A stretch of 64,000 nt of DNA from NCBI GenBank assembly GCA_023512835.1, contig CM042091.1, positions 21,159,506 through 21,223,505 on the forward strand. The letters are read 5' to 3'. Below are positions 23,776 through 35,100 of the stretch, piece by piece. Source of the DNA: Taxillus chinensis (lineage: Eukaryota > Streptophyta > Magnoliopsida > Santalales > Loranthaceae). Made by a program: the position numbers and the translations under genes. The notes under the pieces were generated by a model that saw only the letters and a program-made list of their open reading frames with translations, did no database searches and was not told the origin of the DNA. Position 1 is the first letter of the stretch; each line of letters starts with the position of its first letter.

Positions 23776-26700
23776 CTTTATGTAAATATCAGAAAGAAAT
23801 TAGTTTTTTCCTCGTTTTTACTGGTATGCAGATAGTGCTTAGGTTGCTGAATTCGCTTAATGATTCTACGTCAAGAGATTCAACTAAAATAGTCATTAAT
23901 CATTATGCCTACAGTGAAACTGTCCACTCTGATACCTGTAAATCATGCTTCATTACAAGTTTAAAAGTGCTAATGGCAGGTTCAAGAAGAAATCCAACCT
24001 TGAAAACATAATAAAGGATATAAAGAACATTAGGTCGCAAAATTCACTTAGTGATCCAACATCAAGAGCTTTAACAAGAATAGTCATTAATCATTATACC
24101 TACACTGAAACTGTCTTCTCTAATACCCGTAAACCATGCTTCATTACAACTAGTTTAAAAGGTGCTAAAGGCAGCTTCAAAAAGAAAGCAAGCCTCGAAG
24201 AGATATTAATGGATATAAAGAACATTAGAATCCTTGGCAATCTATCCTGGGTTCTCACACATGAAAGCAAAAACATTAAGGAGACAATATAGCCCACCAT
24301 TTTTTTTCGCTGTAGAGCCAGAGAACAAGAAAGTATGATAATATATATAATAAATTGTAAAAGAAAAGATAGTAAAGTAACCATTAATTTTCCAAAAGAG
24401 GAAAACACTGAGTATAGATGTTCAAGATCACTCTTTGTTAAGATCTAGCAAGAGAAATAATAAGAAAATTGTCTTTACTTTTATTTTTCTTCACATCTTT
24501 CCTAGACGTTTATTCCTTTTAAAATGTATGCATTCCTGTATATACCATATTGGTATTACCATAATTGGCCTTCATATCCTATATGTAAAGTCCTAGTGTT
24601 ATGTATTCAATATGTGAAAATATTACAATTTCATTAACATGGTATTAGAGCCATAATAGCGACGCATGACGATCCTTTGCGACATCGATCCGCTGATGCC
24701 TTTGAAAGACGAAGACGCAGCAACACAACAACACAGTGACGACCCTCCTTCTCTGCAAACAATCCTAGCACGCGATCCCGGCCGCTGACAGTGTCTGCGT
24801 CTGGTCTGGCAACGGCGGTCGGTGACGCTCGGCCTCTCTGCCGTTCAGTGGTGACGCGTCGTTCGGTGACTGGTTGATGTCTTCAAGGTCGTTTGGACGT
24901 CGGCTATCGCTGGTGGCAAGCAACGACTTGCGATGAAGGCATCCGACGACACGCGACAAAGGCGTCCAACGACGCACGATGACGGCGTCCGACGACGCTA
25001 GCCCACGACGCACGATCTCTCGGTGACTGGCAGTCTGTTCGGATCTCGTGTTCGACGAAGGACGACGCAAGATGTTCTTCTGTGAGTCTGTCCCGCTCTG
25101 GGTGACTGGCATCGTATGGACTTGCTACACAGCAGGTCACGTTGGCGATGTGTTTTTATGGTTTGATCTTTTGGCGTTTACAATCATCTTTTGTCTTGGA
25201 TGGTGCTTGTTAAATATTGTGCAATATAATTGCCTGTTCTTGTTTCGGTATTACCCTTTACCGCTATTCGTGGATGTGTTTCTTCTTTGTTTCGGTATAT
25301 TTTGCTATTGCTTCGTTTTAAGCCATGAATACAACCAATCCATCGCCTCTTCAATTGGCTTCGTGAAGTTAGATAGATCCAATTATGTGCCTTGGTCTAC
25401 GATCGTTGAGGTTTATGCTTTGGCTACGATCAAGCACCATATCTCGTATTCGATAGCCCCCCAATTGGTGATAGCCCCCGGTTGGTTCCACTATGGAGGC
25501 CAAAGCTAAATGGACCAAACGCGATGCCATCCTTCGTACTCAATTGTGGAATAGCATGGAACCACGGTTGGTACCTCGGTTTATGCCGTGTAAATCTGCC
25601 AAAACGAATGAAGTTGCAAACGAAAGAACCGTCATCTACTTGATATTTCCTGTTGTTTACTAGTACATATGCATCTGCCTAAATATCTATGGGGATTTTC
25701 TGTTCTTATTGCGTGTTATTTGATTAACCGTCTTCCCTCTTCTGTCCTTCATGGCCGTGTTCCTTACTCTATTCTTTATCCTAGTAACCCACTTTTCTCT
25801 ATTTCCCTTCGTGTGTTTGGGTGTGTTTGTTTTGTGCGACATCTTGGACCTGGTCGAGATAAGTTGGATCCCCATGCCATTAAATGCATATTCGTAGGCT
25901 ATTCTCGCACTCAAAAAGGATATCAGTGTTATGATCCCTCTCGTCATCGGGTATATGTTTTTCGTGATGTCACTTTTCATGAGGATTTGCCCTATTATTC
26001 TTCTTCCTCACCCAACAAACCTCTTACTTTGGTGCTTCCTACTCCTGTTTCTCCCATTCCTACTGAATCTGCCTTCCCTGACAGGGGTTCTCCACCTTTC
26101 GATCTATTTACTGGGCAAACGTATCAGCGACAGACACCTGCTCCACTTCCCGAGGCTTCTGCCCCCTCGATCGACGTCCTATCTTCTAGTCCGCCACCGA
26201 CTCTTGATCTACCTATTGCCCAACGTAAAAGTACTCATTCCTGTGTTGGTCGCCCTCTTGATCAGTTTGTTTCTTATACTAGTCTTTTACGCTCTCGTTA
26301 TCCTATGTCTGACTTTGTCACCACTGCTCGATTATCCCCATCCTTTTCTGCTTTTGTTTCTTCTCTTTCGTCTGTGGATGTGCCTCGCAGTGTTGCAGAT
26401 GCTCTCGCTCATCCTGGGTGGCGCCGTGCTATGGAAGATGAGATGCAGGTTCTTGTTACTAATGAAACTTGAGTTCTCACCCCGTTGCCTGCTCATAAGC
26501 ATGTTGTTGGTTGTCGGTGGGTGTTTACTGTGAAAGTCCATCCTGATGGCTCTATTGAACAGTTGAAGGCTCACCTGGTTGCTAAAGGCTACACTTAGGT
26601 TTATAGTGTCGATTATGATGACACGTTTTCTCATGTTGCCAAGATTCCCTCTGTTCGAGTGTTCATTTCTTTAGCTGTTCATTATGGCTGGACTCTCCAT

Positions 26701-29700
26701 CAACTCGACGTCAAGAATGCATTTCTCCATGGTGACCTTCCTGAGGAGGTTTATATGGAGCAACCACCTAGGTTTATTGCTCAGGGGGAGAATCTGGTTT
26801 GTCGTCTTCGCAAGGCTCTCTATGGGTTAAAACAATCACCACGAGCCTGGTTTGGCCGTTTCAATACTGCTCTTGTTCGCTTCGGACTGCAACAATGTAG
26901 CATTGATCATTCTGTGTTTAGCTCCTCTTCTGCTGCTGGTTGTGTTCTCTTAGTTGTATATGTTGATGATATTGTTATTACAGGTAGTGACGCAGTCAGC
27001 ATTCAACGTTTGAAGCGTTTCCTTCAGGTTGAGTTTTACACTAAGGATCTCGGTCGATTGAGGTATTTCTTGGGGATCGAGGTGGCCTACTCTGGTCATT
27101 TTATCTCTTTGTGCCAACAAAAATATGTACTTGACATTCTTACTAAGGTTGGCTACTTAGGGGTTCGACCTGCTGATTCGCCTATGAATCCTGTTGTCCA
27201 GGTTGGATTCAGAACATGGTGATTTATTACATAATCCTGCGCAATATCGGCGCTTAGTTAGGAAGTTGAACTATTTGACTGTTACTCAACCAGATATTTC
27301 CTTTGCTGTGAGTACTGTAAGCCAGTTCATGAGTGCTCCTCGCATTACCCACTAGAATACAGTATTACCGATTGTGAAGTACTTGAAAGGGGCACCAGGA
27401 CGCGGTCTTCTGTTTACAAAGCAGAGTGACCTCAATATTCACGGTTATTCAGATGCTGATTGGGTAGGCTGTCCAGTCGATAGATGGTCCATTACTAGAT
27501 ACTACGTGTTTCTTGGTGGAAATCTTGTGGCATGGAAGAGTAAGAAATAACACGTTGTGTCAAGATCTAGTGCAGAGGCTGAATACAAAGCAATGGCATA
27601 TACAGCAGGTGAACTGACATGGTTGACCATGTTATTATTCGAAATTGGCTTATCTTCTTCGTGTTCCTCAGTGTTGCATTGTGATAGTCAATCTGCTATA
27701 TATATTACATCCAATTCAGTTTTCATGAAAGGACAAAACATATTGAGGTTGATTGTCATTTTGTACGAAAAAAAGTGCAGAACAATGAAATTGAGCTTGC
27801 GCACGTCCATAGCGAACATCAACTCGCTGATATCTTTACTAAGCCCTTGCGGGGTACTCGTGTACATCAACTTTGTAATAAGTTGGGGCTTTCTGACATA
27901 TATGCTCTAACTTGAGGGGGAGTGTTAAAACGTATGCATTCATGTATATACCATATTGGTATTACCATAATTGGCCTTCATATCCTTTATGTAAAGGCCT
28001 AATGTTATGTATTCAATATATGAAAATATTACAATTTCATTAACAGTTCCCATTTATATATAAGAACATAGCAGTTACAAACAGTTATAATCATATATGA
28101 AAATTATAATAGATAAATATAATTAATTAATAAAAAGATACATAATTTAAGAAACCAAAGTCTTAAAAAAATTAGCAGTGTGAGATAGGATTGGATGAGT
28201 TAGAATGTGGAAGGTCAGATTGTGGTTGAAATTGCATGTTTTGGTCATTAGGAATGAAGGCTCTGATACCAAATTATTAAGAACCACTCTTTGGCAAGAT
28301 CTAGCAAGAGTAATGACAAGGAACTAGTCTTTGTTTTTATTTTTCTTCACACCTTTCCTAGATGTTTGTCCCCATTTATATATAAGGACATAATAGTTAT
28401 AACCCACAACAGTTACAAACAATTATAATCGTATATGAAAATTATAATAGATAAATATAATTAATAATAAAAAGAAATACATAATTTAAGAAATCAGAGT
28501 CTTTTCAACAATCTTCTTTCTCGTTTGATATGTGATTAATGATCGAGGAGTTACATAAATAAAAATTAGGGAGATAGATTGGTGAGGTTTTATTATCAAT
28601 ATTTATGAATAAAAAATGAAATTGAGTAAAATAGTCATTATGGCCATATGAACATTGAAACAAACTGTGGCATAATAAGAGAAAGTCAAGCATTCTATGA
28701 ACTTAGTTAGAATGAGTTTTTAATTATTTAAATTATCAAATATTTATAATTATTTTATGTATATTTAATTTTCTTTTAGCTCTTCTCTATCGTAAATATG
28801 AGTATTGTAAATAGAAAAGAATATAAAAAATTCATTTTTTTATTATTGCTAATAGAATACAAATATATATATATACACACAATTCAGAGACCTATATTAG
28901 AAAATTATATATACACCCACTTCATTACACATTTATAATAGCTAATTAATTGAAAATTCTTTTCAATTCTTCTCCTCATGTTGGCGTAAAGATATCATAC
29001 ATGTTCAACTTGAATAAAACTATATCGAAAAAAGCATCAGTAACTGCATAAGCCATCATATTAGCCAATTAATATGCTATCTTAATGTAGGAAACCTCTA
29101 CTATAGAAGAACTTAAATTATTCTTCATATAATTCCTATCGAGTTCAATATACTTGGTATGATCATACTATACTAGATTATTAGCTATCTTGATGGCCAT
29201 TATGTTATCACAAAATAGCATCACCAGCTTTTGAGGATCATAACCAAGGTCTCTAAAATGAATACATGCCATGTGAGCTCTTGAGTAGCATGATGAAGAG
29301 CACGATATTATTTTTTGCATTAGAAAAAAAAGCCATATTCTGTTTCTTGCTCCTCTAAGTTATCAAATTACCACCTATAAAAGATATATATCCTAAAGTA
29401 GATTTTTTATCCAATTTGGATCCAACAAAATAAAAGTCAGTGTATCTCATAATGTCTAGCTATTCATGCTTGGAAAACATAATACTTTTGCTTAAAAAAG
29501 ACTTCAAATAAGCCAGAATACAATTTGCAGCACTCATATGTCGATCACTCGAATTATGCATGAATTGACTCACAACACTAACCACATATAAAATATCAAG
29601 TCTAGTGTGAGTCACATAGATCAATTTTCTCACTAACCTTTGGGACCTTTGGGATAGATGGTTAGACTATGATTTATCTCAATAAGAGTATCAACAAATG

Positions 29701-32160
29701 CGCAAGCCAAGCTACCGTTTTCAACTAGGAGGTCTAAAACATATATCCGTTGAGAGAGAAAAATTTCCTATTTGGGTCAGGATACTTTAATGCAAAAAAA
29801 AGTATTTTAAAGTTTCAAAGTCTTTCATCTCAAACTTCTTCGTCAAATAACAACGAGGCTTTTCTATTTCAGATATGTTATTACCTATAACAATCATATC
29901 ATCACCATCTCTTTTATACAATAGAGTGTGAACGGTCAAAGCCTGTTTGAAACAATATTCCTGCATTTAATAGCTTAATCAGCCAAACTAAGCCTTAGTG
30001 ATTGTTTCAAACTATATAATATCTTCTTCAACTTGCATACCTTTGCTTTTTTTGATATAAAACCAGGAGGAGGATCCATATATACCTCTTCCATCAAATT
30101 ACCATCAAGGAAGACATTTTTCACATCAAACTGACGTAATGGTCAGTCTAAGTTAGTTGCAAGAGACACAATAACACTAATAGTACTCATCTTAGCCGCA
30201 AGAGCAAAGGTTTCTTGGTAGTTAATCCCATACGTTTGAGTGTAACCTTTGAAAACTAATTTGGCCTTGTATCTTTCAACCGTCCCATTTGACTTATACT
30301 TTAATGTAAACACTCATTTGCATCCCACTGTCATCTTATCACGGGATAACTCAGCCAATTCTCAAATGAAATTCTTCAAAAAAAGGTATTCATTTCCTCT
30401 ACCATAACATACTTCTATTTGAGATCTTCAAGAACAGACACAAAAGACAACTAAAGGGCAAAAGCATGACAAGATTTAAACAGACAATAATAAAAGATGA
30501 AGTCAAAAATAATATAAAAAACATTAAAAGATAATTTAGAAATTTCCAATATAGCAAGTTTTTTACAGTCATGAAGAAGATATCTTGGATTTACAAAATT
30601 GTCAAACTTGTAAGGTTATAAGACAAAAAATTATTTGAATTTGAAACTATAAGTGAAGAGTCAAGTACCTCAGTGGGGATTCGTGTTGTATAATCAATCC
30701 TAGAAGAATCTTTCGATGGCATGATAGTGTCATTAAGAGAAGGATTAGATTCAATAATAGCATCTCGTCTTGCATAATATTTGTCAAACACTCAAGCTGG
30801 CCTTTTATTTTTACTTGATTAAACTACTACAAGATTAGAATCAGGAAAAACTAAAGACACCCCCTCACCTAAACTAGGAGTTGAAGACTCTCCCTTACCT
30901 ATAATGGTTGAATACTCCTTCTCCCCTAAAATCTACACCTTCTTTTCATCCAACCATAGTTATTGCTCTTTACTACAAAGCTCCCCCTGAAGAGGAATAA
31001 CAAAAAAAATCATTATAAAAATAGAATATCTGCTAACAAAATTAAACATTCATAGACACATAGTATTTACCCATAAGAGGATGAAAACAATTATAACCAT
31101 TTTAAGAATTAGAATAACTCAAAAACACACATTTGAGAGTAAGAAGGTTAAGTTTATCTCGATAGAGTTCGTACACATGGACATAGCACACAGCCAAAAA
31201 TCTTAAAGCAAATATTAAGAGCTGAAGGGATGTTGTGGAAGCGTGATAATATCCTCAAAGGAATTTGATAGTCAATAATATAAGCAAACATTTGATTGAT
31301 AAGATAAACAAAAATCATGACAACAACCTCTCAAAAACGTTTAAGAAACTTCATAGTAAAACATAAAGCTCAAGTCACCTCAAAGAGATGTTGGTTTGTA
31401 CATTCTGGTTGTCATTTTGTTCTGGTGTGTGAACACGTGTTATCTGATAAAGATTGTCATATTGTTTAAAGAAATTAGCTAGAGGTTAATTTACAAACTC
31501 ACAACCATTGTCAAAATGAAACATCTGAATTGGGGTATGAAATTGGGAACAATAATTTAATAGAATTGAGAAATGACATGAATAACATCACTTTTAGATT
31601 TCATCAAATATATCCAACTTACCATAGTACAATCATCAATAAAAGATACAAAATATTTATGTCCCGAAGCAAGAGTAGAAAAAGGACCTCAAATATTAAT
31701 TCTAGAACTTTTATTTACACTGATTTTAAATGAATGATTTTTAGCATAAACACATTGTTCACATTTAAACAAGAAGTAAAGATATTTTTGAATAATTGAA
31801 GAAATAATTATTCTAGATTGATAAAAAGAAGAGTGCCCTAAACATGAGACATCTCCAACTCTAGTAATTGGCATAAGAGTCTCATTAGCAACCTGAATAG
31901 ATTTGATAAGAGAATAATCGAGAAAGATAACTTGAGAGAAGTTACTAGTCATATGACCAGTAACTCTAGAATTGCTAATATATTGACACATGCGGTTTCT
32001 AGTGTTTCTTTTCATACGTCCTTATCCAAGTTGAGCATACGTAATATCTATACACTAACTTGAGGGAAAGAGTTGAAATGAGTTTTTAATTATCTAAATT
32101 ATCAAATATTTATAATTATTTAATATATATTTAATTTCTTTTTTCATCTTTTCTATTGTA

Positions 32161-32199
<39 letters not shown>

Positions 32200-35100
32200 G
32201 ACTATTGTAATCTCTCAAAGAATAAAAAAAAAAAATTCTCCATTCGCAACTAACTTAAATAAAGTTCTTTTATGAAACTAGCATTGGTGGTGCAATTATG
32301 GATAGAAAAGGACCACAATCAAGTTTGTCAAAATCAAGTTGAATACTCCACAAATTAATAAAAGTATATGAATGTCGAATGATATGATACCTGAATGTAC
32401 CGTCGATTGAGTTGTTCTAACCAATCAATTTTCACACACACCAATGCATCTGAGAAGGCATGACTACTTCTTTTCAGAATGGTTGCAATTGTGTAGCCCA
32501 ATGCCATGAGCCCTCCAAGAAGGCGCACACTGACTTCAAAAGTAATTCTTGGTGATATAATGAACGGACTATCTGAAACCCATTCCTGAGACAAGGAAAA
32601 CTAGTCAGCAGAGAAAGGATTGCATCAACCACTACAGGCATTAACATGTCAGCCAACCAGAAGCACTACAACCCTACTGACTAGTGGAGTTTGGCCCTGC
32701 AGTGGACTTAAACGTTCATCGGTTAAAATGGTTTTGTCTACTATATGTCATTCAGATTTTTAGTCCAAATTATGTGGTTAAAATGATTTTTGAAGCATAA
32801 ATTTTTTTCTCGTCATAAAATCAGCCCACCTACAGATTTTGAATCAAGATAGTAGAACAAGTTTTCCCAAAAGTAGGAGACAAGGTTAATGAGAGTACAT
32901 ATGCTTGGAAGTGGTGTATTCACCACTGCATTTCATAAGAATACACAAATCAATCACTTTCGAAGCATTATTTTCTTTTTAACAATTCAAATAAACAAAC
33001 TTAAGTTATAAACACTCAAACCTCAAACATTAGATTGTATTTGCCATCCCTGTTCCTCATCCTCAGGTAAGACTGACACGCTTCAGGATCTTCACCTGGT
33101 GGTAAAAGATATATATCGTAAGTTTCCTCTGTGGTTTCTTTGTGATCTTCAGAAATTACAACCTTGATTTGGTCCTCTGCTACAGATTTGGTTGACTACA
33201 AAAACAGAAAACACTAAGTAAGAATCATATAAAAGGGCATCAAAAGTATAATAAATAACAGAAACTATAATAATAAAAAAATTATGATTTTCATAATTTC
33301 ACAGAGTTAGACTTATCACCCTGCTAACCCGCGAAGTTAAAAAAAAAAAAAACATTTGATGTATGGACTCACCTTGGACACACTATTCTTACAATAGCAA
33401 AGTTCACTAGTTCAACTGCAGCCATCATGGACAGGCTTATATAAAAAAAACATTTTAAAAAAAAAAACTAACACCAATTTAGAAAAACAAAGTGGTTAAC
33501 CTTCAAAATATATGTGGGGCTCTGAAATCCAGTGAATGGATTAAACTTGTTTCTAATTTTTATATGCGCTGTTTGTAGATCTGGCTCAATAAAAGCTTTA
33601 TACATAGGAAATACCTGCACATCAGACGCAAGATTTTTATATATACAAACAGTCAAAAAGAAATATATCACATAGGTAAGAGAAAAGGAATGAACCGTTT
33701 CAGAAATTTGGTGAATTATCTCTTCAGGCTCTTGGCCAACACGTTGGATATCTCGCAAAACCCTTTTAACAAGGTCAAAGTGTACCCCACCCGTAATAGA
33801 TACACGAAGATCTAGCAAAGGCCGCAATCTTTCACTCAAGGCATATATTCCTTCAATAATCATAATGCGCGAGCTAGGGACTTCCATTGTCCTGTTAATT
33901 GAATGAGTTCAGTTTCATGATGAAGAACAAGAGTAGATATTAATATTTAGTGCTAGAAGGATGTTTTCTGTCTTTCTTTTCATTGTCTTTTTTTTTTCTT
34001 CCTTTTTTCATTTGGTAAAATGTAAAATTAGTCTTGAAAGCATTGAGTAGAGCATAAAATTCATGGACCAATTCTTGAAAGCATAAAATTAATATCATAA
34101 AATAAAGCCATTTACGTAAATGAAAGAGCACAAAAGAAACATTAATCATGTGATTTCATATAATCTACAAACGTTAATGAGATATTATATTCTATCAGAT
34201 GAATTAGGAAATCATCCTCACTAGTGGACATCTTCCGGATTCTTCCCAAAAGGTGAAACATAAACATTTAAAGCAATACACATGTAATCAGTCGCTCTTA
34301 AAATTTTTCACTTCTCAATGTGGTACACAACTCAAAGCTCCATCTTTATGATCTGTGTAATCTTTTTCTTTTAATCTCTTACTTGGGTTCAACTGATATG
34401 GGATAGGTAAGAGTTGACTCAATGCTACCTACTAATCACACAAAGTCCCTCAAACCATCATTCAAACACTTTGCCTAGTTCTCTTTGTTGGCAGGTTCTT
34501 TAGGTCTTTCTTCTTGATTTTAGGATTAAGGTTTGTAAGTTTCTATAGACGGGTTTGATTGCAAGTGGACACACAATAAATATGTAAAGTGTAAAAATAG
34601 AGAAGATAGGATGTAAGTGATTCGATAAATGCGACCTCATTCATTGGTGGTGAGAATTCCATCTTCACACGAGAAAATCTACTAAATAAAGAAATCACTA
34701 GTATAATATCTTCTCTAAAATACAATACAAGTACAAAGATTTTCTCCTCTCCAAAGATTACAACTCTCTCTTTCTCTTTAGAACACTTACAATAGTTAAA
34801 GAGATTACAATAAAGTCATTTCATGTCTCTTACTTCTCTTGATTGACATTTCTTGTCTGGAATTGGCATCTTCTTCTTCTTCAACTCCTTTTTAAGCTTT
34901 GAAAACTCATTGAAATCTCACAAAGTGTTTTCTTAGTGTAGTTTGTATAAAGTTGAAATGAATTGTCAATTAATTAGTAGTCTAATTATTTCCTATATAA
35001 TTGTAATTATTTGGGTCATCACCACCCTTTCACTTTCCTAAATAGGGTTATTTTTTAATTAGTTCTTGTCAATTGTTTGTGTATATATATATGTCTATGT

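Larger units (their letters stand above)
20462..27810. repeat. Duplicated segment, copy 2
   Basis: Partner of 1-7300. It contains the 3' part of TTM intron 10, exons 10 to 7, intron 9 with the MITE-like insertion, and the Copia element in intron 6. The Copia element continues past the homology end to an intact 3' LTR, so this is the ancestral arrangement and copy 1 is the truncated one. Confidence 0.95.
24419..28509 (-). mobile_element. TRIM-like element in TTM intron 6, split by Copia
   Basis: A direct repeat of about 210-230 bp occurs as 24419-24516 continued at 28046-28164, and again at about 28277-28509 (CTTTGGCAAGATCTAGCAAG, CCCATTTATATATAAG, ATAATAGATAAATATAATTA). Between them lie only about 110 bases. 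These end at 28260-28272 with GGCTCTGATACCA, the complement of the primer site TGGTATCAGAGCC, directly beside the right repeat. This is the plan of a tiny minus-strand LTR element without coding capacity. No clear target-site duplication was found. Confidence 0.6.

Noticed and set aside
24640..24651. tRNA gene fragment
   Set aside because: TGGTATTAGAGC is the element's primer-binding site next to the LTR; no cloverleaf surrounds it.
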